From Clostridiales bacterium UBA1752 (GTDB lineage: Bacteria; Bacillota; Clostridia; Oscillospirales; CAG-382), in contig DCHM01000003.1 in assembly GCA_002314835.1 (NCBI GenBank), positions 8,402-66,963 on the forward strand: a stretch of DNA of 58,562 nucleotides, read 5' to 3'. Made by a program: the position numbers and the translations under genes. Under the pieces are notes generated by a model that saw only the letters and a list, made by a program, of their open reading frames with translations, did no database searches and was not told the origin of the DNA. Below are positions 22,620 to 31,468 of this stretch, in pieces; positions within the stretch are counted from its first letter, which is position 1; each line of letters opens with the position of its first letter.

Positions 22620-23891
22620 TTACCTCTTAATAGGGTTGATTACCGAGAGTGACGAATTTGACACGTCAAACCTCTTTGTGAATATTTCTTTTGCCCTCTC
22701 GTATTCGAGAGAAGCAATAGCCGACGGATAGTCAAAAAAGTCTTGCTCGCCTGCAAAACGGTAATTGAGATAGTTGTCGGCGACGTTTTCGACCGAGTCA
22801 AAGTCAAATATCGTGTTGGCATACAGGCTATTGCGCGCGCGGATAAACTCCTCTTTGGTAAAGAAATGAGCCTTGCGGTAAGCGATTTCGTCGTTTATCG
22901 CCTTGACGACCGCCTCGGGGTCGTCGCTTTCACCGCTTATCTCGATAAAGAAATAATCAGGAGTATGCTCATAGTCACTGCTAAAGGATTGGTTTATAAG
23001 ACCGCTTTCGTAATGCTTGGTATAAAAGTCACTGCTGCCGTCAAACATAAGGTGCAGCAACACCTCGTAAGCGGCGTCAAGCTCGAGACTGCATTCTTTG
23101 TCCGGCACCTCTTTGATGCCATAGCAAAACATAGTGCGCGAAATATCCATATCCTTTGCACTGTATTTGCTATTAACCGTTATAGGCTCGTTTATGGGTC
23201 TGCGCTCTATCCGTGGAGCGGTGCAGGGCTTTAGTACCTTGTCGGCTACGGCGATTATTTCGTCTGCATCTACGTCGCCGCTGACGACGAGTAGCATATT
23301 TGACAGGTCGTAAAAGCTCTCATAGGTCTTATAAAGTATCTCGGGCGTTATCTTTGCTATCGACTCCGCCGTGCCTGCAATGTCGGTATTGATGGGGTTG
23401 TTTACGTACATATCCCTTATCATACCGAAATATACCTGCCAGCTCGGATTGTCGTCGTACATTCTGATTTCTTCGCCTATGATGCCCTGCTCTTTTGCCA
23501 CGTTCTTTTTTGTAAAATGCGGATGAGTGACAAAGTCGAGCAATACCTCGAGGTTTTTGGCAAAATTGTCGGTACAGCTAAATAGATACACCGTCTTTGT
23601 AAATGAGGTAAACGCGTTGGCGTCGCCGCCGTACTCCGCAAATCTCTCAAATGCGTCCCTGCCGTCTGCCTCCTCAAACATCTTGTGCTCGAGGAAATGC
23701 GCCACGCCGTCGGGAATGACCGTGTAGTCTGCGTCGCCCTGCGACTTAAAAGCAGTGGTCATAGAGCCAAACTTCGTGCTGAAAACGGCGTATGCCGTAG
23801 AACGCTTTTGCGGTATTACGGTTATTTCGAGCCCACTCTTGTGGCGGAAATTATAATATTTTTCGCCGAGGCTGTTGATTTTAGTCTGCAT
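22620..23891 (-). CDS. M16 family zinc peptidase (YmfH-like, active-site intact)
   Basis: A 423-residue soluble peptidase of the pitrilysin family. The inverted zinc motif HxxEH appears as AHFLEHKMFEE near residue 65, and the third ligand Glu is expected in the KEQGIIGEEIRMYDDNP stretch about 75 residues later. The second, inactive half follows. Its partner 23895-25145 is another M16 protein without the zinc motif, and such pairs (YmfF/YmfH in Bacillus) form heterodimers. The gene starts three bases after the partner. The substrate is unknown; the family cleaves peptides. Confidence 0.9.
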   Translation of the reverse strand: MQTKINSLGEKYYNFRHKSGLEITVIPQKRSTAYAVFSTKFGSMTTAFKSQGDADYTVIPDGVAHFLEHKMFEEADGRDAFERFAEYGGDANAFTSFTKTVYLFSCTDNFAKNLEVLLDFVTHPHFTKKNVAKEQGIIGEEIRMYDDNPSWQVYFGMIRDMYVNNPINTDIAGTAESIAKITPEILYKTYESFYDLSNMLLVVSGDVDADEIIAVADKVLKPCTAPRIERRPINEPITVNSKYSAKDMDISRTMFCYGIKEVPDKECSLELDAAYEVLLHLMFDGSSDFYTKHYESGLINQSFSSDYEHTPDYFFIEISGESDDPEAVVKAINDEIAYRKAHFFTKEEFIRARNSLYANTIFDFDSVENVADNYLNYRFAGEQDFFDYPSAIASLEYERAKEIFTKRFDVSNSSLSVINPIKR

Positions 23892-23894
23892 GGC

Positions 23895-25145
23895 TCAGCC
23901 CTCCAACACGTATCTGCATTCGGGTATCAAGCCGTTTGCGATTGCTATGATATCGTCCTTGGTAACGCCCTTTAGCGCCTTTGCCGCGTCTAACGGACTG
24001 TCGTTTCTGCCTGCATAATAGCGGTTTAGATACCATTCCGCGAGCATGGCGGACGAATCGGTGGTCTTTGTATATCCGCAGATAAGCGATGAGACGGCAA
24101 AATCAAACTCTGCATCGGTGATGTTGCCTTTTTTAATCTCGTTTATTTGTTCGAGCGCGGCGTTTGTGAGCGCGTCCTTGTTTTTTGGGTTGACGCCCGA
24201 AACAATATAGAGGTTGCCGTCGAGCGCTTTTACTACGGACGAGCAGTAATAGCACAGAGATTGCTTTTCCCTCACATTCAAAAACAGCTTGCTCGTCGGT
24301 GAACCGCCTAATATTTCGTTAAACAGGGCTATCTTGACGTAATCGGTGTCAAACAGCGTCTTTGGCAATCTGAATCCGAGCACGACGGTAGTCTGAGCGA
24401 CGTCCATTTGCTCGCTGTATTCACAGTACGGCTTTATTTGGCGCGGAGCGTAGCCGAGCAGTTCCTGCTTTTTTGTGCCGAAATTAAACGAATCGCCGAT
24501 ATACCGCTCAACGTCGTCCTTGCTCCTTGCGCCGACGTAATATACGACGGGCAGAGTGTCCAAAACGCTCTCTTTGTGCGTCAAAATAAGCTGTTTGTCG
24601 GTTATTGAGTCGATGTCGGCTTCGTATCCGCTATGCGAAACGCCGTAGGCACTGCCATCGCACATCAGCTCCATTGCACGCCTTAACGCGTATGAGCTCT
24701 TGGCGTTTTTTTGCGCTCTCAGGGTGTCTCTGAGGTTGCGCTTTTCGAGACTGACGTATTCGGGCTTAAAGCAGTCGCCTTCGAGATAAGGTCTTTGAGC
24801 TATGTCACTCAAAAGGCGTATGCTCTGTGCGGCGATGTCCGTGCCGTCTATCGAATAGCTATTGCCGAGCATAGAGAGTGCAAACCCGACGGAATGCATC
24901 CTGCCGTAGCGTCTCGTACCTGCCGAGAGCGCGAGCGAATATAACTCGTCGCATCTGCGTGACAAAAGCTGCTGAGTAGGGTAGCTTTGACTGCCCCTTA
25001 GCAATACCTCGCACATCAGCGCGGACGAGGTGACAATATCTTTGGAGATAGGCGCCGTAAACTGCAGTCCAAAGCTCTCGCCCTTAAACCTGTCGGTCTG
25101 CTCGTAAAGCAGAGTGGCACCGCTTTGTAATAAAAAAGATTGCAT
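23895..25145 (-). CDS. M16 family peptidase-like protein without zinc motif (YmfF-like)
   Basis: A 416-residue paralogue of the following gene. The position where HxxEH should lie reads ALMCEVLLRGSQSYP, so zinc cannot bind in the usual way. The C-terminal half keeps the family shape (VVLGFRLPKT, ILGGSPTSKLFLNVREKQSL, CYYCSSVVKALDGNLYIVSG). In Bacillus the pair is YmfF (inactive) and YmfH (active). It most likely shapes the substrate chamber of the heterodimer. It is 15 bases from nagB upstream. Confidence 0.88.
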   Translation of the reverse strand: MQSFLLQSGATLLYEQTDRFKGESFGLQFTAPISKDIVTSSALMCEVLLRGSQSYPTQQLLSRRCDELYSLALSAGTRRYGRMHSVGFALSMLGNSYSIDGTDIAAQSIRLLSDIAQRPYLEGDCFKPEYVSLEKRNLRDTLRAQKNAKSSYALRRAMELMCDGSAYGVSHSGYEADIDSITDKQLILTHKESVLDTLPVVYYVGARSKDDVERYIGDSFNFGTKKQELLGYAPRQIKPYCEYSEQMDVAQTTVVLGFRLPKTLFDTDYVKIALFNEILGGSPTSKLFLNVREKQSLCYYCSSVVKALDGNLYIVSGVNPKNKDALTNAALEQINEIKKGNITDAEFDFAVSSLICGYTKTTDSSAMLAEWYLNRYYAGRNDSPLDAAKALKGVTKDDIIAIANGLIPECRYVLEG

Positions 25146-25160
25146 TAGTTATCCTATATA

Positions 25161-25913
25161 TTATATTAGTTTGGCACTGTCGGGGTCGAGGTAAAGCACG
25201 GCGTTTGTATGCTTGCGGAGTATGGTAGCAGGGCAGGTATCGCTGATTTCGCCGGTGACGGTGCGCTTTACTGCGTTTGCCTTTGTTGCGGCAGGTACTA
25301 CGCAAACGACGTAAGTAGCCGCAAACAGCGTGGGTATGGTGAGCGTCAGCGCGTGCGTAGGCACGTCGTTTATCGTCTTAAAGCAGCCGTCGTTGACCTG
25401 TTGATTGCGGCATACTTCGTCGAGCTTTGCAACCTTGATCATTGCTTTGTCGTTAAAATCTGCTACGCCCGGGTCGTTGAACGCGATATGACCGTTTTCG
25501 CCTATGCCCATGCAGCAGAGGTCGCAGGGGTATTTCTTTAATAAATCGGTGTATTCGGCTATGGTTTTTGCGGTGTCTTGGTTGCCGTTGATGCGGTGAA
25601 CCGACTTGAAAGGCAGCTTTGAGAATATAGCGGCGTTTAAGAAATTGTAAAAGCCCTGCGGAGCGTCTTTGTCGAGCCCGACGTACTCATCCATGTGAAA
25701 AGCGTTGATACGATTCCACTCGAGGTCTTTGGATGCGAGCGAAGCGAGGACTTCGTTTTGGCTCGGAGCCGCCGCAAAAATCACGTTTACCTCGTCCTTG
25801 GTTTCGAGCAGTTTTTTGAGTATCTTATATGCGTCCTCTGCGGCGGCCGCACCCATTTCGGCACGGCTGTCGTAGATACGGTATGTGAGATTGTCGATTT
25901 TGGATTGTTTCAT
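25161..25913 (-). CDS. nagB: Glucosamine-6-phosphate deaminase
   Basis: The enzyme converts glucosamine-6-phosphate to fructose-6-phosphate and ammonia, feeding amino sugars into glycolysis. The 250-residue protein shows INAFHMDEYVGLD, the catalytic CCMGIGENGHIAFNDPGVAD and ALTLTIPTLFAATYVVCVVP. It lies 12 bases after nagA, the classic pair. An AGGAG site precedes the ATG (MKQSKIDNLT). The substrate pocket is not detailed enough to exclude related sugar-phosphate isomerases, but the motif and neighbour make this safe. Confidence 0.93.
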   Translation of the reverse strand: MKQSKIDNLTYRIYDSRAEMGAAAAEDAYKILKKLLETKDEVNVIFAAAPSQNEVLASLASKDLEWNRINAFHMDEYVGLDKDAPQGFYNFLNAAIFSKLPFKSVHRINGNQDTAKTIAEYTDLLKKYPCDLCCMGIGENGHIAFNDPGVADFNDKAMIKVAKLDEVCRNQQVNDGCFKTINDVPTHALTLTIPTLFAATYVVCVVPAATKANAVKRTVTGEISDTCPATILRKHTNAVLYLDPDSAKLI

Positions 25914-25925
25914 AATAAGGCTCCT

Positions 25926-27125
25926 TTATTTTGTATATACCGCTTTGCCGCGTGTGACGGTGGTCAAAACGGTAAAATTATTGTCAAAAACAGTAAGGTC
26001 GGCGTCGTAGCTTGCTCTGATATGGCCCTTTGAGGTCAGACCTACGAGGCTCGCGGGAGTAGCAGTGAGCATTTGCACTGCGGTGCAGAGCCTTGCGTCA
26101 CCCTCGAGATAACCGTCGAGCATGAGGTTATAGGCGTTTTTGAGCAGTCTGTCGGTGGTGCATACGCTGCCTGCAAAGGCTTGGCGGTCGGGCATTTTGG
26201 CTACGCCGTCCTCTATGATACAGCGTTGACCGCTCGTCCTCGAGCCGAGTATCGTTTCACCCGAAAGCGAGCCTGCACCGCGCATGGCGTCGGTGATAAG
26301 CGCGACCTTGGATGCGCCTTTTGATTTGTAGATGAGCTGCAAAAGCTCCTTGGGCAGGTGGCAACCGTCGCAGATTGCTTCGACCGCGAGCCCGTCGTAC
26401 AGATAGCCTGCCTCGACGAGACCGGGTATGCGGAAGCCGTTTTTGCGCGAAATGGTGCTCATGCCGCTGTAAAAATGCGTCAGCATGGTATAACCGTTTT
26501 TGACGGCTTCGCCTGCAGTGGTGATATCGGCGTCACTGTGACCGATGGAAGCACATATTCCCTCGGATTTGAGACGCTTGCCGAGCTCCATGGCACCCTC
26601 GACTTCGGGAGCAATAGTCCAGCGGCGAATAATGCCCTTGCCTGCTTTTAGCACCTTGTCGTAATGCTCGTGAGTTGGCTTTTTGAGATACGTTTCGTCT
26701 TGCGCACCTTTTTGCGAAGCGGCTATATACGGACCTTCCAGGTGTATGCCGGCAAACGACGCACCATCGTAATCACTGTTTGCCACCTCGCGGTAGAGGT
26801 CAAACAAAGCAAAAAGCTCGTCGTCGGGACAGCAAAGTGACGTCGGCAGCATAACCGCCGTGCCGTGGCTCGCGTGGAGTGCGGCTATCGTGACAAAATC
26901 CGCTTTTGTGCCGTCGAGAAAATCACTGCCGCCACCGCCGTGAACGTGTATGTCGATAAATCCGGGCGCTACGTATGCACCGCCGAAATCTTTAATAGTG
27001 TTGCAAAGCGCGTCGGTGCTAGCGTTTCTGCCTTTGGTAACGGACGCGATTTTGCCGCCGTCTGTAACGACTTCGCCGTCAAAAATCTCGCCTTCCGATA
27101 TTATTCTGCCTAAATACTTAATCAT
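25926..27125 (-). CDS. nagA: N-acetylglucosamine-6-phosphate deacetylase
   Basis: A zinc amidohydrolase removing acetate from GlcNAc-6-phosphate before NagB acts. The 399-residue protein shows the metal ligands in GFIDIHVHGGGGSDFLDG, the HLEGPYI site, ICASIGHSDADI, the MLTHFYSGMS metal site and the LITDAM catalytic Asp. The start MIKYLGRII was chosen because its ATGA overlaps the ispF stop by four bases and it gives the usual N-terminus; an ATG 13 bases upstream in another frame position (27140) has no ribosome site. Genes nagA and nagB follow each other by 12 bases. Confidence 0.93.
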   Translation of the reverse strand: MIKYLGRIISEGEIFDGEVVTDGGKIASVTKGRNASTDALCNTIKDFGGAYVAPGFIDIHVHGGGGSDFLDGTKADFVTIAALHASHGTAVMLPTSLCCPDDELFALFDLYREVANSDYDGASFAGIHLEGPYIAASQKGAQDETYLKKPTHEHYDKVLKAGKGIIRRWTIAPEVEGAMELGKRLKSEGICASIGHSDADITTAGEAVKNGYTMLTHFYSGMSTISRKNGFRIPGLVEAGYLYDGLAVEAICDGCHLPKELLQLIYKSKGASKVALITDAMRGAGSLSGETILGSRTSGQRCIIEDGVAKMPDRQAFAGSVCTTDRLLKNAYNLMLDGYLEGDARLCTAVQMLTATPASLVGLTSKGHIRASYDADLTVFDNNFTVLTTVTRGKAVYTK

Positions 27126-27595
27126 TTTGAAATCAGACATACCGCGTGTGCGGCGATGCCTTCCTTTCTGCCGGTAAAGCCGAGGTGTTCCTCGGTGGTC
27201 GCTTTTATGTTGAGCGCGTCAACGTCTATGCCGGCCGCTCTTGAAATATTGACGCGCATATCCTGTATGTAAGGCGCAAGCTTTGGCGCCTGCGCGATAA
27301 CGGTACAGTCAATGTTGGAGATAGTATAGCCGAGTGAGGATATTTTGGCGACGACCTCCTTTAAGAGCAAGAGCGAATCAATGCCCTTGTATCTGTCGTC
27401 GCTGTCGGGGAAATGCTTGCCTATGTCGCCGAGTGCGGCGGCACCGAGCAATGCGTCGCAAACGGCGTGCACGAGCACGTCTGCGTCACTGTGACCGTCG
27501 AGACCTTTTTCATAAGGGATGTCGCATCCGCCTATTATCAGCTTACGCCCTGTGGCAAATGCGTGCACGTCATAACCGTGACCTACTCTTATCAT
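27122..27595 (-). CDS. ispF: 2-C-methyl-D-erythritol 2,4-cyclodiphosphate synthase
   Basis: It makes the cyclic diphosphate in the MEP isoprenoid pathway. The true start MIRVGHGYDVHAF has a GGAGG site eight bases upstream; the frame remains open 66 codons further, inside ispD, without meaning. The 157-residue length is standard. Zinc ligands D9 and H11 sit in GYDVH, and DGHSDADVLVHAVCDALLGA and AQAPKLAPYI are the family signatures. It overlaps ispD by four bases (ATGA), the frequent ispDF arrangement. Confidence 0.96.
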   Translation of the reverse strand: MIRVGHGYDVHAFATGRKLIIGGCDIPYEKGLDGHSDADVLVHAVCDALLGAAALGDIGKHFPDSDDRYKGIDSLLLLKEVVAKISSLGYTISNIDCTVIAQAPKLAPYIQDMRVNISRAAGIDVDALNIKATTEEHLGFTGRKEGIAAHAVCLISK

Positions 27596-28263
27596 GGGTG
27601 TTCCTCCAAAAACAGCATGGCTTTTGCTATCTTTACGTCCTCTGCGGTAGTCAGCTTGATATTGGACTTTGGGCATTCGACGTATTCGACATAAAAGCCT
27701 GCATTTTCGAGCAGAGTGCTCTCGTCGGTAAACTGCGCACCCTTTGCCTTGGCGTTTGCATAGCCTGCAAAAAACGCATCTCTGCAGAAGCATTGCGGCG
27801 TCTGCAATGCAAATAAATGCTCTCTGTCGGGGGCAGTCAAAATCTTTTTGTCTCTGTCAACGAGCTTTACGGTATCGGTCACCTTGCAGCAAGCGGTAGC
27901 GGCGCCTTTTTGAATGCACGCAGCGATAACACTGTCGATGATTTCGGCAGTGACGAAAGGACGCGCGCAGTCGTGCACGCAGACAAACTTGTTTTTTGAC
28001 GCAAATACTCCGTTATAGACCGAATCGGTGCGGGTTTTGCCGCCGGCGACAAACCTTATGGGCTTTGTCGAAACGCCGGCATAAGGCTTTAATTCGTCCT
28101 CTATGCCGACGACTACGACGTCAGAGACGCTCGAGGCGTTAAACGCCTCGAGTACTCTCTCAAAAACAGTTTTGCCTGATAGCTTGATGAGTGGCTTGCG
28201 TACGCCGCCCATCCTGACACCCGAGCCTGCGGCGACGATGACCGCCGTAAACTCAGTCTGCAT
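27592..28263 (-). CDS. ispD: 2-C-methyl-D-erythritol 4-phosphate cytidylyltransferase
   Basis: It activates MEP with CTP in the isoprenoid pathway. The 223-residue protein begins with the nucleotidyltransferase loop AVIVAAGSGVRMGG, followed by KPLIKLSGKTVFERVLEAF, the VHDCARPFV metal/substrate site and QTPQCF. ESTLLENAG and NIKLTTAEDVKIA close it. It overlaps the 2-oxoacid oxidoreductase gamma gene by 11 bases and is coupled to ispF. Confidence 0.96.
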   Translation of the reverse strand: MQTEFTAVIVAAGSGVRMGGVRKPLIKLSGKTVFERVLEAFNASSVSDVVVVGIEDELKPYAGVSTKPIRFVAGGKTRTDSVYNGVFASKNKFVCVHDCARPFVTAEIIDSVIAACIQKGAATACCKVTDTVKLVDRDKKILTAPDREHLFALQTPQCFCRDAFFAGYANAKAKGAQFTDESTLLENAGFYVEYVECPKSNIKLTTAEDVKIAKAMLFLEEHP

Positions 28264-28786
28264 AGTTATAACCTATTTCGAGTGCTTTGGCATTGAGCTC
28301 TGCGAGCTGTGGCTTTGACTTTGGCGACGAAGCGATAAGGTGAGCTTTAAATTCGTCATAGTCAAACAGCTTTGTAACCTTGAGTATTCTGCCGAGCATA
28401 ATGACGTTGGCGAGGTTGCCGAGTTTGTTTTCGGAAGCGAGCTCTGTAGCGGGTATGCGAACCTCGGTAATGTCTTTTCTGCCGCACTGGTTGTCAACCA
28501 TCGAGCTGTCAACAAAAGCGATGCCGCCGGGGAGAACCTTGGAGATAAACTTATCGTACGAGGGTTTGTTAAATACGATGAGCATATCGGGCGAGGTAAC
28601 GAGCGGAGAGCCGATAGGCTCGTCCTCTATGTTAACCGAGCAGTTGCAGGTGCCGCCGCGCATTTCGGGACCGTAGGAGGGCAACCACGAAACCTGCTTG
28701 CCGACCTCCATGCCCATAGCAACGAGCTGCTTGCCTGCAAAGAGTATGCCTTGACCGCCGAAACCGGCTAAAAGTATAGCGCTCAT
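28253..28786 (-). CDS. 2-oxoacid:ferredoxin oxidoreductase, gamma subunit
   Basis: A 177-residue subunit of the ferredoxin-linked enzyme that oxidatively decarboxylates a 2-oxoacid to acyl-CoA. The start ILLAGFGGQGILFAGKQLV and SWLPSYGPEMRGGTCNCSV are diagnostic of the gamma chain. It is the last of four subunit genes (order here delta, alpha, beta, gamma) and its ATG overlaps the beta stop by one base. The substrate (branched-chain 2-oxoacid or 2-oxoglutarate) is discussed under the alpha subunit. Confidence 0.93.
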   Translation of the reverse strand: MSAILLAGFGGQGILFAGKQLVAMGMEVGKQVSWLPSYGPEMRGGTCNCSVNIEDEPIGSPLVTSPDMLIVFNKPSYDKFISKVLPGGIAFVDSSMVDNQCGRKDITEVRIPATELASENKLGNLANVIMLGRILKVTKLFDYDEFKAHLIASSPKSKPQLAELNAKALEIGYNYAD

Positions 28787-29538
28787 TATTTTGCCTCCTC
28801 TGCAGTAACGTCTTTATATACGCCGAGAGGATAATGCTCGAGCATGTTTTCTCTCAGCCATTCCATGGCTTTTTCGGGAGATAAGCCCCAGTTTGTCGGG
28901 CAGGTCGAAACGACCTCTACGATAGACAGGCCTAGCTTCTTTTGCTGGATTTCAAAAGCCTTTTTGATAGCTCTCTTTGCGTTGCGCACGTTCTTTACGC
29001 AGTCAACCGTTACGCGCTCTGCATAAGCGGTGCCGTCGAGCGTAGCCATTAGCTCACAAACTCTGATGGGGTTGCCTTGTATCTCTTTTTGTCTGCCGTA
29101 AGGGCTGGTGGTGGTAACCTGTCCGAGCAGAGAGGTAGGAGCCATCTGACCTCCGGTCATGCCGTAAATAGCGTTATTGATAAATATGATAGTGATGTTT
29201 TCGCCGCGTGCGCCGACGTGTACGGTCTCGGCAGTGCCGATAGCCGCGAGGTCGCCGTCACCCTGATAAGTAAATACGGTGAGGTCGGGGTTTGCGCGCT
29301 TGACGCCGGTTGCTACGGCAGGAGCGCGTCCGTGAGGAGCCTCTACCATATCACAGTTAAAATAATTGTAAGCAAATACAGAGCAGCCTACGGGTGCGAT
29401 ACCTACGGTATTGCCTTCGATGCCGAGCTCGTCGATGGCTTCGGCTACGAGGCGGTGAACTATGCCGTGGGTGCAGCCCGGGCAGTAGTGGAAGGGTACG
29501 TCGGTTAAAGCATGAGGCTTTTCAAAAACTATAGACAT
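28786..29538 (-). CDS. 2-oxoacid:ferredoxin oxidoreductase, beta (thiamine-diphosphate) subunit
   Basis: A 250-residue catalytic chain. It shows HYCPGCTHGIVHRL with the N-terminal cysteines, the thiamine diphosphate motif GDGDLAAIG followed 25 or so residues later by INNAIYGMTGGQM, and SIVEVVSTCPTNWG. The start MSIVFEKP follows a GGAGGTG site; the frame extends 34 codons upstream without support. It is overlapped by its neighbours on both sides by one base, indicating coupled translation with alpha and gamma. Confidence 0.93.
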   Translation of the reverse strand: MSIVFEKPHALTDVPFHYCPGCTHGIVHRLVAEAIDELGIEGNTVGIAPVGCSVFAYNYFNCDMVEAPHGRAPAVATGVKRANPDLTVFTYQGDGDLAAIGTAETVHVGARGENITIIFINNAIYGMTGGQMAPTSLLGQVTTTSPYGRQKEIQGNPIRVCELMATLDGTAYAERVTVDCVKNVRNAKRAIKKAFEIQQKKLGLSIVEVVSTCPTNWGLSPEKAMEWLRENMLEHYPLGVYKDVTAEEAK

Positions 29539-30599
29539 TATCTTGCACCTCCGTTGTATTTTTCGATTTGCGCGAGTATTTCGTCGGGTGTGGGGATGAC
29601 ACCGCCGGTGCGTCCGAAATGGTAAACCGGTCTTGCACACTCGATAGCGAGCTTAACGTCGCCGACCATTTGACCCATATTCATTTCTACCGAAATAAAG
29701 GTCTTGGCGGTCTTGGCGACCTCGGCGAGCTGTTTTGCAGGGAACGGCCAGAGGGTTATCGGGCGGAAAAGTCCTGCCTTGATGCCCTTTTTACGTGCCA
29801 TGTTGACAGCAGAACGCGCGATGCGCGCCGTGATGCCGTAAGCTACGATAACGACGTCTGCATCGTCACAGAGGTACTTGTCATACTTTACTTCGTTTTG
29901 CTCGATGTATGCGTATTTTTCAAATCTCTTGTTAATGATGTCCTCAAGCTCGTCGGGCTGAATGTAGAGCGAATTGATGATATTGTGCTTGCGACCGTTT
30001 TTGGTGCCACAGCAAGCCCAGTCCTTGGCAGGGATTTCTCTGTGAGGCTTGTCCTCAAAGTCAACGGGCTCCATCATTTGACCGAGCGCGCCGTCAGCCA
30101 GTATCATGGCAGGCATACGGTAAATATCGGCAAGGTCAAAGGCTTCGCCCGTGAGAGTTGCCATTTCTTGTGCTGAGGAAGGTGCCAAAACGAGTACGTG
30201 TCCGTCGCCGTGACCGAGCGCCTTGGTTGCCTGATTGTAGTCGGATTGTGCAGGCTGTATGCCGCCGAGGCCGGGGCCACCGCGCTGTACGTTGACTATA
30301 ACGCAGGGGAGGTCTGAACCGATGATGTAGCTGATGCCTTCGCTCTTGAGCGAAATACCGGGTGAAGACGTAGATGTAATAACTCTGGCTCCCGATGCGG
30401 CGGCACCGAGTACCATATTTATAGCAGCGACTTCGCTCTCTGCCTGCAACGACAGACCGCCGCGCTTGGGCATTTGCTTAGCCATGTATTCGGAAAGTTC
30501 GGTTTGCGGAGTGATGGGATAACCGAAAAACAGCTTGCAGCCGCTGCGGATAGCAGATTCTGCGATGGCTTCGTTACCCTTCATTAAAACCTTTGCCAT
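29538..30599 (-). CDS. vorB: 2-oxoacid:ferredoxin oxidoreductase, alpha subunit (VorB-like)
   Basis: A 353-residue chain containing the pyrimidine-binding transketolase domain. The opening MKGNEAIAESAIRSGCKLFF with GYPITPQTE, STSSPGISLKSEGISYIIGS and VNVQRGGPGLGGIQPAQSDY are the family hallmarks. Short length and the MAKVLMKGNEA start resemble VorB of clostridial 2-ketoisovalerate oxidoreductase more than the longer KorA of 2-oxoglutarate oxidoreductase. So branched-chain amino-acid fermentation is the more likely role, but substrate cannot be read from sequence. The start was set at MAKVLM after AGGAGGAC; the frame extends 18 codons further. Confidence 0.88.
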   Translation of the reverse strand: MAKVLMKGNEAIAESAIRSGCKLFFGYPITPQTELSEYMAKQMPKRGGLSLQAESEVAAINMVLGAAASGARVITSTSSPGISLKSEGISYIIGSDLPCVIVNVQRGGPGLGGIQPAQSDYNQATKALGHGDGHVLVLAPSSAQEMATLTGEAFDLADIYRMPAMILADGALGQMMEPVDFEDKPHREIPAKDWACCGTKNGRKHNIINSLYIQPDELEDIINKRFEKYAYIEQNEVKYDKYLCDDADVVIVAYGITARIARSAVNMARKKGIKAGLFRPITLWPFPAKQLAEVAKTAKTFISVEMNMGQMVGDVKLAIECARPVYHFGRTGGVIPTPDEILAQIEKYNGGAR

Positions 30600-30600
30600 A

Positions 30601-30816
30601 TTATTTGTCCTCCTTTTCGACTGTAATAACGAGGTCGGGGCACATTGTGGCACACATAGCGCAAGCTATGCAGGCTGCCTGGTCGGTGATACCGGCGGCG
30701 TGATAGCCTTTTGCGTTGAGATTGTGTTCGTCAAGTGCGATAATGTGCTTTGGGCAGGCGGTAACGCATAAGCCACAGCCTTTGCACCTATCGGTGCGGA
30801 ATGTAACTTTGTTCAT
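30601..30816 (-). CDS. 2-oxoacid:ferredoxin oxidoreductase, delta (8Fe ferredoxin) subunit
   Basis: A 71-residue ferredoxin carrying two cluster motifs, CKGCGLCVTACP and CIACAMCATMCP, for two [4Fe-4S] clusters. It passes electrons from the thiamine-diphosphate subunit to free ferredoxin. It is one base before the alpha gene. Size and the gene order delta-alpha-beta-gamma are typical of the four-subunit enzymes. Confidence 0.93.
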   Translation of the reverse strand: MNKVTFRTDRCKGCGLCVTACPKHIIALDEHNLNAKGYHAAGITDQAACIACAMCATMCPDLVITVEKEDK

Positions 30817-30832
30817 TGCGGGTCCTTTCGTA

Positions 30833-31468
30833 TTAAAATAATTTTTTAGTAACGCTTTTGATGACCGTGAGGTCTATGCCGCTATTAAAAGACGTGTTGG
30901 CTATCAGCGGCAGTCCCGAGAGCGACGACAGCTTTTGTGTTTCTGCGATATACGGGCGGATAATCTCGTCTGTCGTCTCGTCTCCGAGGTTGGTGTTATT
31001 GATAATATGCGTAAACTTGAGTCTTGAGCTGTCCTCTATGTGTCTGAGCATCGCGAGTGCGTCGTCTGCACACATTGTCATGGGACGCAAAAAGTTGACG
31101 ACGTATATCATATCGTAGCCCACGCTGTCGTACAGCTCTTTGTCTATCGACAGCACCGTAGCGCCTTCGGCATCGCCTCCGACGTCTATGATGCAGGTTT
31201 CGTCGCTGTAAAACATACTGTGGTACTCGGCAGGTAGTGAAGGAATATCTACGTTGGAGTTTGCATACTCGGGGATGATGCATCTCACTCCGCTCTTTGC
31301 AAGCTCTGCTATGTTGTCCGCCGTGCGGAAATACGGGTTGACTATATCGAGGTCGGCTATACAAACCTTGCCTTTTTTGGCTCTTTCGAGCGCTATGTTG
31401 ACTGCAATATTTGTCTTGCCGGAGCCGAAATGCCCCGAAACAATGATTATGCGCTTATCAAAAACCAT
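30833..31468 (-). CDS. P-loop ATPase of the MinD/CobQ/CobB type
   Basis: A 211-residue soluble ATPase. The P-loop is SGHFGSGKTNIAVN, with the deviant Walker A Lys absent from the first position (GHFGSGKT is a plain GxxxxGKT), and the DLDIVNPYFR stretch supplies the Mg-binding Asp; IIDVGGDAEGA is the Walker B-like strand. It lies directly between the U32 gene (no gap) and the ferredoxin subunit (16 bases). Such ATPases load or move clusters or proteins. A role in assembling the iron-sulfur oxidoreductase is an inference from position only. Confidence 0.75.
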   Translation of the reverse strand: MVFDKRIIIVSGHFGSGKTNIAVNIALERAKKGKVCIADLDIVNPYFRTADNIAELAKSGVRCIIPEYANSNVDIPSLPAEYHSMFYSDETCIIDVGGDAEGATVLSIDKELYDSVGYDMIYVVNFLRPMTMCADDALAMLRHIEDSSRLKFTHIINNTNLGDETTDEIIRPYIAETQKLSSLSGLPLIANTSFNSGIDLTVIKSVTKKLF

